From: Ophiura sarsii | Lineage: Eukaryota > Echinodermata > Ophiuroidea > Amphilepidida > Ophiuridae | Assembly: GCA_035610835.1 (NCBI GenBank) | Contig: CM069452.1 | Coordinates: 69,474,919-69,538,918, forward strand | Reading direction: 5' to 3' | Length of the DNA stretch: 64,000 nt | Part shown: piece after piece, positions 48,704-58,406 of the stretch | Position numbering within the stretch: position 1 is the first letter of the stretch | Layout: the number at the start of each line of letters is the position of its first letter | Made by a program: the position numbers and the translations under genes | Notes under the pieces: generated by a model | The model's input: only the letters and a program-made list of their open reading frames with translations | The model's database searches: none | Told to the model about the DNA's origin: nothing

Positions 48704-48935
48704 ACATTGACTTGGGTAGAAAAAAAACAGAGGGGGGGGGGGGGAGTTCATATCATGTCTTGACATTCAATAATTAGGGATATTTTGGAAGCTATCTGTG
48801 GAGAAAAAAGGTTTTTATTATTATATTTTAAGACCCCATGTTCAATCCTCTGCGTGTAAATTGTCCGGTAAAATTCCCAAACAAATTATTTGGTTTGTTT
48901 TGATTCATTCCAACTATATTGATTCATATATCAGA

Positions 48936-49145
48936 TTGTCCTTGGAATAGGAAAAAGGGGTATTTTGAACCAAATGTGTCTTCATTTTTGCGCAACAAAG
49001 AGGAACTATAGAAAGTGTCCTTGAAATGATAATAATAGGGGGTTTTTCACACAAAATGTCCTTGCTTTTGAGCGAAAAAGGGATCAAATGAGCAACATTG
49101 TCCTTAAAAATGCCATCAAATAGGGAGGGCGGGGATATTTCATCC
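48936..49145. repeat. Degenerate ~40-bp tandem repeat (about five units)
   Basis: Units starting with tgtcctt or a near variant occur at 48,936, 48,975, 49,016, 49,057 and 49,098, so spacing is close to 40 bp. Alternate units look more alike (gaaataggaaaaaggggt types), suggesting an older 80-bp period. The 80-codon minus-strand frame through this region is not a recognisable protein. Confidence 0.4.
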
Positions 49146-49509
49146 TCCAGGAACAATCATGCGTTACCCCTTTGAATGCAAAGAGGAATTACTGGGGGAA
49201 AACAAAAATCAAGTTTTACGAGCACATAGCCTTCTATAACTGTGTTATGAGGAAATGGAGGGGGGGGGGGGTGGCTATTCATCTAGGGTTGCTGAAGTGA
49301 TTTGCAGTGCTGAGGAGGACTATTTAATTTGTTCAATTGATAGGGAAAATACATTTTTGATTGTTGAAAAATGTAACTGTTGATATCACTTTTGTGATAA
49401 TATAGATTTTAAGCATATTTTGGCAGTCTTGATAATACTTTAATAGGCAAAAGTGGGCTTTGAAACCTAACAAACAGGGGTCAAAATAAAGGGGGCCCCT
49501 TCACAAAAC

Positions 49510-49585
49510 AGTCTCTGTGAACCAATGAAAAATTAACATGAGGGTTTCAGTCTCTGTGTCAATGAAAAATTAACATGAGGGTTTC
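49510..49585 (+). repeat. 39-bp tandem duplication
   Basis: The stretch agtctctgtg... aatgaaaaattaacatgagg, ending gggtttc, occurs at 49,510 and again at 49,549, with a 2-bp length difference near its start (gaacc against gtc). Confidence 0.8.
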
Positions 49586-50451
49586 GTTTGTTAAAACTGT
49601 GCAAAGTATTACCTCATGGTGAAATATATCAATTTTGACCATTGGTGGCACATGCCAGAATCGTTCCACCACACAAGGTCATTTGTGTATTGACTTTTCT
49701 GTATAAAAATAATTAAACACGTTGATATAAATCCTTATAATCATCAATTTACAATGGAGGTGGGAGGAGCAGTTTTTTTGACGAATGTTGACATTAACAG
49801 CCCATTTTGTGAGAATCGATGACCTCGATTATGGTGCGTGGTTTGCCCATGCAGCACATGACCTAATTGCCAGCTCTCTTTCAGAGTGTAAGGCCTATCA
49901 GTCAGCTAGCATGTCACGCAAATGGTCGCTATTTTCTTTTTCAGCCAGCGCGAATGACCTCGCTCGGCCAACGGACGTTTTTGCAAGGATGAAAATGAGA
50001 AGAGTTTGAAATTTGCTATTTTTGTGTCATTTCAGGTAAAATCTCCAATATAAACTCCTTATTATGGTTGACAAGGCTTCAATCTTAATTAATACGGGTG
50101 ATTTGATCCTTTAAAATGATGTGTAGGACCTAAAATACTGAAAACAGTATCGCAATTTTTCTGCAATATTTACATTGAAAAGTGTGTCCATAAATTTGCC
50201 TTATCTCATTAAAAATGGTCACTACCCTCCTGAATATTTCGCAGCGAATGAAGTGTATAGTCTTCGTCTCCGTAAAATGTCAACATTCGGAAGGCTTATT
50301 GCTTCAAACGGTCAAGAACAAGAAAAAAAGGCCAAATTAAATTAATTGTTTGTCTCAAAGCTCCCGCGTAGTTTACACACAAAAGAAGTGGATGGCAGCA
50401 CATTACCTAATTGTCAGCTCTCTTTCAGAGTGTGAGGCCTATTTGGAGTAA
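49586..50451. other. Intergenic DNA with a 48-bp direct repeat
   Basis: A stretch of about 48 bp (gcagcacatgacctaattgc through ggcctat) at 49,851-49,898 recurs at 50,395-50,443, offset 545 bp, with few changes. A second direct repeat, gtagtttacacacaaaagaa, occurs at 50,368 and again at 50,820, beyond the MITE. These suggest a dispersed-repeat background. The 74-codon + frame at 49,785 has no recognised domain. Confidence 0.45.
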
Positions 50452-50733
50452 GGGACGCACCATTTGATTTCCAGGGGGGGTAGGAAGTTGGGTCCGGGTT
50501 GATTTTTTTTTTTTTGGCTGCTGTAAGGGGGGATTTTTTTTTTGCGCCGCCGCCAAAGGCGGCGAATTTTTTTTTTTAATGTATTCATTCATATTGAGTT
50601 GGGTGGGGTATAATTTTTTTTTTTTTTTTACTCATCAGGTGGGGATTTTTTTTTTTGGGGCCTGCATAGAGGGTGAATTTTTTTTTCTCCAAAAACTTCC
50701 TACCCCCTCCCTGGAAATCTAATGGTGCGTCCC
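50452..50733. mobile_element. 282-bp Harbinger-like MITE with TAA target duplication
   Basis: The termini are inverted repeats of about 38-40 bp: both ends start GGGACGCACCATT when read inward and continue through gatttccag and a G run to taggaagtt. TAA flanks both sides (50,449-50,451 and 50,734-50,736), as in PIF/Harbinger insertions. The interior holds at least five long T tracts on the + strand and a perfect hairpin (cgccgcc, aaa, ggcggcg). No transposase is encoded. The open frame starting at 50,673 runs from the MITE into flanking DNA and is not credible. Confidence 0.8.
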
Positions 50734-50736
50734 TAA

Positions 50737-51574
50737 CCACGGTCCACACAAAGTGTGGCGTATGTGCTAGAATTGGACAAACACAGGATGTGGCTAGAAC
50801 AAATGATCCCCAGATGCCTGTAGTTTACACACAAAAGAAAAGTAGTCCGATCAGAGAAGTCATAATTATATTGCACTGCATAGCTCGAGAGTGTTATTAC
50901 AAACTATCCAGTTTGATATCACCCAATCTTTTTGGTGTGAAATCTACTAATACTGAGTGTGTATCATATTACACTAGCTATTCTATTTTGTCTCAGATAT
51001 CTTTGGATTTACTTAACATACAGTTATCCATCATTTGCTGTGTGTAGTGTGATACAACTGAAGCTGAGATACATTGATTTCAACGCAGCTAGTATTTACC
51101 TTTTTCATGTTGAATGGTGACGAGAGTGTTTTCCAGGGAACAAGTAACAATTATTATAACAGGTAAGTCATCATAGTAAATTAAAAAACTGATTTGGTTC
51201 AAATTTGGAATCACATGATGTGATACTGACAAGTGCAGTCCTTTTGAGATGGTTTTGCTGTGATATAAATAACACAATTTCATGCATGAAACTTTAATAA
51301 ACTGGCTCATTAGTGCATTTTTAAATAATATACATACCATCTTAACAATTGACACACAAAGTTATCGATCATGTTTTCTAGAATTTACATCATAATATGT
51401 ACAAATATTTTCTCATTGATTTTGTTAAAAAAGGTGTTTGCTTTTACCATTTCAAGTGTATCTCCAACCCCCAAAAAACTGCATTCAACATCACTTTTCT
51501 GGCTTGATTGTTCCAAAATAGGTCTTGCCACGAAATCTCCACCCAATCCCCTTATTTGCCAGACATCATACTTA
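50737..51574. other. AT-rich intergenic stretch without recognised feature
   Basis: No tandem repeat, inverted terminal repeat or domain-bearing frame was found. The 124-codon frame ending at 51,047 and the 88-codon minus frame at 51,089 are ordinary chance frames in AT-rich DNA. Confidence 0.35.
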
Positions 51575-51596
51575 CTAATAATAATAATAATAATAA
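51575..51596. repeat. (ATA)n microsatellite, left half of the Gypsy target
   Basis: Seven ATA/AAT units run directly into the left LTR. Sequence on the other side of the element (59,936) resumes with ataataa. The LTR retrotransposon therefore landed in a trinucleotide run that is probably the tail of the LINE remnant at 59,936-60,170. The 4-bp sequence ataa flanks the element on both sides. Confidence 0.75.
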
Positions 51597-52047
51597 TGTT
51601 GTGACGTGGTTTTAGGGAAAATACTCGCATGGCGGAGAGGGGATCAAAACACACAGAATAAATATAACGGATATAGCTTCCAAGTTATTTATATATACAT
51701 TTTATTAATTCATCATAAATAGTTCACTTACTCATATTATAAACGAACACAGCACCCAGCATCCAGACTATCCTAAAGAAATGACATGACACGCATCAAT
51801 CGTGAGCTTCTGTAATTCAGAGCCACTAGTCCTGTTGTGTGAATTGAAAACTATATGGCCTAAACTTATCATGAGGTGTTGTCAGCGTGACACGGCGACT
51901 TGAATTGGTCAGAGATATTGGCGCGTAGACTGAATGGGATTCAGAATACGGAAGTACGGTGTTGCCATTTCAAGTCAATCATGGCCTAAATGAAACATGT
52001 AAATCTCTAGAATATAATAATATCAATATAAATTTAGCGTCACAACA
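51597..52047 (-). repeat. 3' LTR of the Gypsy element (451 bp)
   Basis: It begins TGTTGTGACG and ends CGTCACAACA, a perfect 10-bp inverted terminus. Compared with the other LTR, it lacks one base at gagccactag and two bases at gaaacatgtaaatc. I saw no substitution. Confidence 0.95.
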
Positions 52048-52060
52048 TACGCCCTTCCTA
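52048..52060 (-). other. Polypurine tract candidate
   Basis: Directly before the 3' LTR, the minus strand reads taggaagggcgta, a mostly purine stretch in the place where plus-strand DNA synthesis is primed. It is short and broken by C and T, so the assignment rests mainly on position. Confidence 0.5.
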
Positions 52061-53186
52061 ACAAAATTGACACCTGACAATTTAACTTAAAGAATGCTGG
52101 GTGAAATATTTATAAAAGAAACTGATATCATTATCATTTAGAGAAACGAATTATGCATTTCGTCTCAAAATTTAACATGTGCTTTATCCATGTTTCCGTC
52201 TGCCAAATTGACGGCATCTAATATCAGGTTGTATAATTTTAACTATCAGAGAATGTTATTTTATTTTTAAACGAGTGGCCTTAAATATAAATTTATTATT
52301 AATCTTCTGCGACGCCAAACCTGTGGAAACCTGCGACCGTATTAACCCGGAATTCACGCGATAAATTCCAAGTGATTACGCTCACACGGTAAAGAGGGAT
52401 TTTTGAACAAACACGCATACGGGATCCCTTAAACATGTTAAATGGCCTAACACAAACACACACACTCTCATACATAATCCTCGGATTAACGTGTGCGTCT
52501 AAAGGTTTCATCAAAAGTTGAAGCGCAAAAGAATTGGAAAATGTCCTTCCAATTTCGATGTTTCATACGGAAACATATTTTTCTTATTTCAAAGAAATCA
52601 CGTTTTTGTGACCCTTTAAAATTAAATAGTCATCAACGGTGACTATATATTATGTGTACACAACAAGACAATACAAGACAGACAAAACAAGACAAAGGTA
52701 GCACTACTGAAATATTTAGTAATTTACATTAAACTTTCTTTTGTTTGCGTCTATTCATGTGAGACTAATGTTGCCAGAAAACCTCACAACATATGCCTCT
52801 TCCGAAAAGATACAAATAAATATAACACTTATTTGATCATACCGCATTTCCGCATTTTTTGCTCAACTATATAAATTCAAACTTTCTACATGAAGAATAT
52901 CATTGTGTGCAATTCTTTGCAACAATCATTTCTATATACAAATTAACGAAAGTGAACACACACTTTCAGGCAATGTTGCCCAAATTACAAATTGCTCTCA
53001 TTCAACAATTTTATCAAAATAACACATTTTGTGTCATAAGAATTGTAATCCTCATACCATGACATATCTCAGCCTACGGACTATAAATTTTATTCATATA
53101 CTTCCTCTGTGTTCTCTATACTTGTACACTTTTAATTTATTTGCTGTTTCAGACTCTGTTCCTGCAATGATTCTTGCCCGCTGGCT
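52061..53186 (-). other. Gypsy 3' internal non-coding region
   Basis: These 1.1 kb between the integrase/chromodomain stop and the polypurine tract lack a meaningful minus-strand frame. There is no sign of an envelope gene. The sequence is AT-rich with a few A-rich acaagaca repeats near 52,660-52,700. Confidence 0.6.
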
Positions 53187-54413
53187 TTACATCTTGCCAG
53201 TAATTTTGACTGGGTTAGCTTTCAGAGATTCTAAAGCGGCCGCATTTAGGTTAGTCTCTGGTTCCCAAGTATTTCTTGAATTTGGGAAGCCCTGCCATTT
53301 TATCAAATACTCAAGACGTTTCTTTTTAAAACGTCCCCTGAGAATACGCTCTATCACATATTCTGGAGTTTCATCTTGAATAGGAGGCAAACCTGGAATA
53401 ATTGGAATCTGATTCTTGTCAGACTCGTGGGTAGCCAAAAGTTGTTCAAATATATCATCAGGACAATCGTCTAGAACTAATCCTGGAATTGGATCTCTAT
53501 TTTCAGGATCCACAGGGGGAGTATCATTGCTTGGACGGACAAATCTATTATATGCAAATTTCATACGGTTAACATGTACAGTAGATGTTACCAATTTGTT
53601 GTTTTCAAGATTTCGCACCTTGAAATTTACAGGACCAGTCTGTTCGACTAGTAGAAAGGGTCCCGCCCAGAACTTTGAGAGTTTACGTGACAATCCTTGT
53701 TGCAATGCAGGTATATAAATCCAAACTGAATCACCAACTTGATATGGAACATCTTGCGCACGATCATCAAAACGCTCTTTCATTTTGGCTTGATTACGTT
53801 CAGCATGACGTTTTGAAATGTCCCTAAATACTTCGAGTTGTGATACCAGATTGTGAATGTGCTCACGAAGTGTCTTATCTGGATATTTGCATTGTGCTAG
53901 GAGTGTAACGTCTATCGGAAGTCTTGCCTCTCTACCATACAACAAGAAGAAGGGACTAAATCCGACTGAATTTTCAGCGGGAGTTGTTCTATAGGCAAAT
54001 TGTATAGCTGTTATGTACTTATCCCAATCGCTTTGGTATTCATTGACATAATGTGAAATGGTATCCAGAATTACTGCATTAAAACGTTCCTGAATTGCAT
54101 TGCATTGTGGATGATATGAACTTGTATTCAGTTTGTGAGTGCGCATAATACGACAAACTTCCAATACAATCTTGGAGAGGAAATTTTGACCTCTGTCGCT
54201 CAACAAGGTTTGAGGACAACCATGTTCACAAATTACATAATCAAAGAATGCGCGAGCAATGGTTGACGCATCAGTAACTTTCAATGGTACCAAAATTGGC
54301 CATCTAGTACAATGATCTGAAAAACAGAGTACATAGCGATTACCTGAAGTGGTAATAGGTAAAGGACCTAAAATGTCAACACTTACTCGTTCGAAAGCGC
54401 CTGGCACTTTCAT
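53187..54413 (-). pseudogene. pol: Gypsy integrase core, GPF module and chromodomain (frame-shifted part of pol)
   Basis: This 408-codon frame continues pol in a different reading frame. It contains the integrase catalytic triad: D13 in VDILGPLP, D73 in SDRGQNF and E109 in IQERFN, with 35 residues between the last two, the usual DD35E spacing. A GPY/F-type module (KFWAGPFLLV) follows. A chromodomain at about residues 351-390 (EYVIERILRGR, YLIKWQGF, NTWEPETNL) closes the protein. Integrase joins element cDNA to host DNA in the nucleus; chromodomains of such elements are known to bind histone marks and can bias targeting. The first ATG at 54,413 is a chance start, because the zinc-binding part of the same integrase lies upstream in the other frame. 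Confidence 0.9.
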
Positions 54414-57400
54414 ATATAGTTACCATTGGGGCTAGTACTTTATGTCTATGAGTTTTTCGTTGAGAGCAAGAAATACATGAACGGACCCAGTTGTCTACGT
54501 CACGATACATGCATTTCCAAAAGTAACGTTGACGGATTCTATTGTAGGTTCGCTGAAATCCAAAATGTGCGGCTAACACGTGATCATGACAGTTATTTAG
54601 AACTGTATCAATTAATTGCACGGGTATATACAAACGATGGACATTTCTTTCAGGCATGTGCCCTTTAGCAGGAGTATGCCAAATGTGATACAACAACCCT
54701 TCGTGTGCATAGTACTGATCAGCCTGTAAAACTACATTCCTAGCCTTAACAGCATTATCTGGCAATTCATCGTTTTCCAGATATTGCAACATTGATCCCG
54801 CAAATATATCCGTCAACAAAACTTGTTTGAATTTGTCTAAGTTGAGCTCATTTGGAAAGTTTGGAATATTTGGCTTGACTGAATCTTTGTCATTCTCAAC
54901 ACGTTTCCCTTTTTGAAATCGAAGATTTCTAACCACGTTTACTGTAGGACGAGAGTTCACATCATTACTAGGATTTTGTATGATGTCGCTCACCATCTCG
55001 TCTAATCCCGACTTTACCCAGGCTACCTTATTAACTTCTACAGCATCAGTGACTTTGGAATGAGAATGATTGCAATCAGTACAAATATCCATTCTGTCAT
55101 AATCTATTCTACTTAATGCATCAGCGTTACCATTATGGCGTCCACGAATGTGAATTACATCAAACTTATATGACTGCAGTTTAAGTGCCCATCGCGCTAA
55201 TCGACTTCCGGTATTTTTGTTTATACCAAAGAGCCATTTCAAAGCGCAATGATCAGTTACAACAGTGAATTTGATACTATGTTGCAAATATGGAGCGTAT
55301 TTCTTGATTCCCTCGACAACTGCCAAAGCTTCAATTTCTGTAACAGTGTAATTTCTTTCCGCATCATGTAATGCTCTTCCACCATAGGATATCACACGTT
55401 CCTTGCCATCCTGCTTTTGGGCCAAAATAAAACCTAAACCAGTACGACTAGCATCGGTTTGCAATATGAATTCTGTGCCATCGAAATTTGGATATGCTAG
55501 AATTGGTGGCTCTAACAATTTTCGTTTGAGCGTTTTGAATGCTTCTTGACAACTTTGATCCCAAACAAAAGATACATCTTTTCTAGTTAAATTGGTTAGT
55601 GGTTCAGCAATTTTGCAAAAGTCCTTTATGAACTTTCGATAATATCCCACAAATCCAAGAAAAGATTTGACTTCGGTTACTTTGGCAGGAGTTGGATAAT
55701 CTTGGACAATTTTCAATTTTGCTGGATCTGTTGCTACACCATCTTTGTTCACTACGTGACCCAAATATTTGACCTCAGTTTGACCAAAAGTACATTTCTT
55801 AGGTTGTAATTTTAGACCAGCTGCGCGCAACCTATCGAAAACTTGCCTTAAATGGTCCATGTGTTCGGAGAAAGAACTACTGAATATAATTATGTCGTCT
55901 AAGTAACAGAGAACGAATTTCCAATTCAAACCTCTCAAAACTTCTTGCATAGCTCGTTGGAAAGTGGCTGGGGCGTTATGTAAACCAAATGGCATTCTTT
56001 GGAATTCATATAGACCATCTTGAGTGATGAATGCAGTTTTAGATTTGGAACTTTCTTCCAAGCCTATTTGCCAATATCCAGCCGCAAGATCAAGGGTTGT
56101 AATGAAATTTGGTTTAGCTGCACCTAAACTATCTAAAGCATCGTTTATGTTAGGTAATGGAAAGTTATCGCGTGCACAAATCTTATTCAAGGCTCTAAAA
56201 TCAATTGCAAATCTATAAGTATTTGGGTCACCAGCTTTAGGTGTCATGCATACTGGAAAGGACCAAGGACTTGCTGACTCCTTTATAATGTCTTGTTCTA
56301 ACATTTCGTGGACTTGTCTACGCACTTCGGCTTGAATGTGAGGAGCTTGCCTATACGGTATAGATCTAATAGGAGGGTGATCACCAGTGTTAATAGCATG
56401 TTTAACACGGGAGTAATTACCAGTAGGACCCCCTTTTACTTGAAATATATCAATATATTCAGTGAGTAAACCATTGATTTCAGATGCTTCAGTATCTGAC
56501 ATGTGATCAGTATTTAAATTCACTTTTGAAAGGACTTCCTTTACTGAATCTAGTTTACTGTTTACATCGCTAGCTACCGCGGATGCTTGCCTTATATTAA
56601 CATTGTTAACATTGTTTTTCTCAAGATCGGGGAAGGAGTGAATCCTATGCGGGTCAACGAGAGAAAAAATGCCCAATTTAGTACGAGGGTACAAAGTTAT
56701 TGGTTCATCAGTAGTATTCATAACTAATAAATGAATACAGTTATTCTGTACACTAGAAGCAGTATTCGCGATCAATACACCTAATGCAGAGACACGCCTA
56801 CCTCCATGAGAGAGACCAATTGTATTGAATGGCAATTTATTTGACAGTCTTGCGCACACAACAGACTGAGTGTGAGCAGGAATTTCCTGTTTCTCAATGA
56901 CAAGTATTTTACTCTCCTTAGCAAGTCTTAGTGTACGAGATTCACAATCTATTCTTGCGCAGTGCCTGTTTAAAAACTGAGACCCAAGTATGATACGTGT
57001 ACTTAAGTTACGAGCAATATTCATAGGTACAGGAAATTGTGTGCCATTGACAGATATGGACAAAACTATGAATCCAGTAATTTCCAAACTACTACCATTT
57101 GCTGCGCGTGCTTCAGCTACACGTGATTTTTCTATAGAAAAACGCAAATTGGAAAGATTAGCATGAAACCAATCGTGATCAATAATGTTGACAGATGCAC
57201 CTGTATCAATCAAACATTGAACAGGGTTACCATTAACAAATGCTGCTATGGTATTCAACTTAGACAAATTAATCTCAATATGCGCTTGTGAAAAACTGGA
57301 ATTCGATTTTTGTCCAACTGTCTGTCTGTTCAAATCAAGAGGTACACGGTTTGCATTGCCATTTCGGTATACACCTCTTACATGTTCAAATCTTTGAAAC

Positions 57401-57468
57401 CTTAACCCATCTACATGTCGTGGAACATGTTTCTTTTTCTGTCTAGCAGATGGGTTTATTAGTTTAAA
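54376..57468 (-). CDS. pol: Gypsy pol: protease, reverse transcriptase, RNase H and integrase zinc finger
   Basis: The frame is open from the slippery site at 57,468 to a stop at 54,376 (1,031 codons). Domains, numbered from 57,333: aspartic protease with LIDTGAS around residues 41-47; reverse transcriptase at about 320-520 with TTLDLAAGYWQI, MPFGLHNAPATFQ and YLDD at 477-480 (55,894-55,905); RNase H with QTDAS near 627, TEIEAL and TDH; then the integrase HHCC finger ending CISC near 953. It makes cDNA from element RNA in cytoplasmic particles. It should be translated as a gag-pol fusion by a -1 frameshift at 57,462-57,468. The frame ends early because of a shift near the TATATA run at 54,413-54,418, which places the integrase core out of frame. 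No other lesion was seen. Confidence 0.93.
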   Translation of the reverse strand, partial: FKLINPSARQKKKHVPRHVDGLRFQRFEHVRGVYRNGNANRVPLDLNRQTVGQKSNSSFSQAHIEINLSKLNTIAAFVNGNPVQCLIDTGASVNIIDHDWFHANLSNLRFSIEKSRVAEARAANGSSLEITGFIVLSISVNGTQFPVPMNIARNLSTRIILGSQFLNRHCARIDCESRTLRLAKESKILVIEKQEIPAHTQSVVCARLSNKLPFNTIGLSHGGRRVSALGVLIANTASSVQNNCIHLLVMNTTDEPITLYPRTKLGIFSLVDPHRIHSFPDLEKNNVNNVNIRQASAVASDVNSKLDSVKEVLSKVNLNTDHMSDTEASEINGLLTEYIDIFQVKGGPTGNYSRVKHAINTGDHPPIRSIPYRQAPHIQAEVRRQVHEMLEQDIIKESASPWSFPVCMTPKAGDPNTYRFAIDFRALNKICARDNFPLPNINDALDSLGAAKPNFITTLDLAAGYWQIGLEESSKSKTAFITQDGLYEFQRMPFGLHNAPATFQRAMQEVLRGLNWKFVLCYLDDIIIFSSSFSEHMDHLRQVFDRLRAAGLKLQPKKCTFGQTEVKYLGHVVNKDGVATDPAKLKIVQDYPTPAKVTEVKSFLGFVGYYRKFIKDFCKIAEPLTNLTRKDVSFVWDQSCQEAFKTLKRKLLEPPILAYPNFDGTEFILQTDASRTGLGFILAQKQDGKERVISYGGRALHDAERNYTVTEIEALAVVEGIKKYAPYLQHSIKFTVVTDHCALKWLFGINKNTGSRLARWALKLQSYKFDVIHIRGRHNGNADALSRIDYDRMDICTDCNHSHSKVTDAVEVNKVAWVKSGLDEMVSDIIQNPSNDVNSRPTVNVVRNLRFQKGKRVENDKDSVKPNIPNFPNELNLDKFKQVLLTDIFAGSMLQYLENDELPDNAVKARNVVLQADQYYAHEGLLYHIWHTPAKGHMPERNVHRLYIPVQLIDTVLNNCHDHVLAAHFGFQRTYNRIRQRYFWKCMYRDVDNWVRSCISCSQRKTHRHKVLAPMVTIYESARRFRTSKC
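54411..54420 (-). other. Pol-disrupting frameshift point
   Basis: The upstream frame reaches the end of the integrase zinc-finger region and then becomes unrelated sequence with a stop at 54,376. The downstream integrase frame takes over by this point. The relation is +1, equivalent to loss of 2 bp or gain of 1 bp. A short TA run lies here, so loss of one TA unit by slippage is the simplest cause. Confidence 0.75.
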
Positions 57469-58406
57469 GGATTCCTATTTACGTCAAATTTGGCATAGCA
57501 TTTTCTCCACCCATGTCCCACACGACCACACCTATTGCATACTAATTTTCTGTACGATCTATAGGGGGCCTGTGACTGCCTTGGTTGATTCCAAGTTTGA
57601 CTAGGTTGATGCCTAGGTTGAGAGGAACTACTTATACTATCTGAATTGTAAGTACGATCTAGCGGGGAAGAAAAAGAGACATGTTTGTCGTGTTCTAATT
57701 TCTCCATTCTGGTGGCTATATTAGACACGACTCCCGTCAGTGTGTCCAGAACAGAATTAATGCTATTTACCTGGGGCTCAGTATTTTGTGACTGTGCGGG
57801 TGCGAATAGCGAGTCATTTGCCGTTTGCTGTACTGAAATTCCCAATCTCGCGGCGTCTAGTGCTTGTTTAAATGATTCAGGTTCTTTTGAAAACACAAAC
57901 GCTCTGACAGAAGGCAAAAGACCACGAACAAAAATAGATAATTTTTCTGCTTCAGATTTACCAATCTGCTTGCACCATCTTATCATTTCACAAGCATAGT
58001 CGTCAAGTGTTTCTGATGTCAATTGCTTACGCGACAATAGCTTAGATTCGACGCTCCATTTCCAAGATGAACCTTCGAAATTACTTTTAAGTAAATCTTT
58101 AATCTTGGTTATGGTATCCTTATCTGCATCAGGAATTGAATCCAAATAGACGCGAGCATTTCCATAAACTTTTGTTTGTAAGGCAAGTATAGATTTTGGC
58201 GCGGTATAATCTCTCAGCTCAGCATACGTCTCAAATCTACTAATGAAGTTATCTACGTCATCATCTGGATTACCAGAATATTTAATATCGCAATTATGCA
58301 TATCATATTTAGCCATATTTGCTACGTCAAGTTCAACCTCCTCTATACTATTAAGTGATATAACAGACTTACTATCACTATCACTATCGCTATCGCTATC
58401 GCTCAT
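57459..58406 (-). CDS. gag: Gypsy gag (capsid-nucleocapsid)
   Basis: The 315-residue protein starts at an ATG followed by an SD-dipeptide run encoded by a short tctcgc/tatcgc-like microsatellite (58,370-58,403). Residues of about 40-190 carry the retrotransposon gag signature (KYSGNPDDDVDNFISRFE, then YACEMIRWCKQIG and FVRGLLPSVR). A CCHC zinc knuckle (CNRCGRVGHGWRKC, spacing CX2CX4HX4C) lies near the C-terminus and should bind element RNA. It forms the particle in which reverse transcription occurs. The stop TAA TAA follows the slippery heptamer. The frame is intact. The start choice is the first ATG of the frame and fits the usual length of such gag proteins. Confidence 0.92.
   Translation of the reverse strand: MSDSDSDSDSDSKSVISLNSIEEVELDVANMAKYDMHNCDIKYSGNPDDDVDNFISRFETYAELRDYTAPKSILALQTKVYGNARVYLDSIPDADKDTITKIKDLLKSNFEGSSWKWSVESKLLSRKQLTSETLDDYACEMIRWCKQIGKSEAEKLSIFVRGLLPSVRAFVFSKEPESFKQALDAARLGISVQQTANDSLFAPAQSQNTEPQVNSINSVLDTLTGVVSNIATRMEKLEHDKHVSFSSPLDRTYNSDSISSSSQPRHQPSQTWNQPRQSQAPYRSYRKLVCNRCGRVGHGWRKCYAKFDVNRNPLN
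57462..57468 (-). promoter_or_regulatory. TTTAAAC programmed -1 frameshift heptamer at gag-pol junction
   Basis: Read on the minus strand, the last gag codons are CCT TTA AAC followed by TAA TAA. The heptamer T TTA AAC matches the X XXY YYZ rule for -1 ribosomal slippage, and slipping back one base enters exactly the frame that stays open through protease. It lies directly against the gag stop codon. A downstream stem or pseudoknot was not modelled. Confidence 0.8.

Noticed and set aside
50673..51047. 124-codon + strand frame
   Set aside because: It begins inside the right end of the Harbinger-like MITE and its first residues encode the inverted repeat; nothing supports a protein.
52061..53186. 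Envelope gene in the Gypsy 3' region
   Set aside because: No minus-strand frame of meaningful length and no signal peptide or membrane segment between the chromodomain stop and the LTR.
54376..54413. Second programmed frameshift between the integrase parts
   Set aside because: The required shift is +1 (or -2) at a TA run, not a known slippery heptamer, and it falls inside one domain; mutation or sequencing error is simpler.
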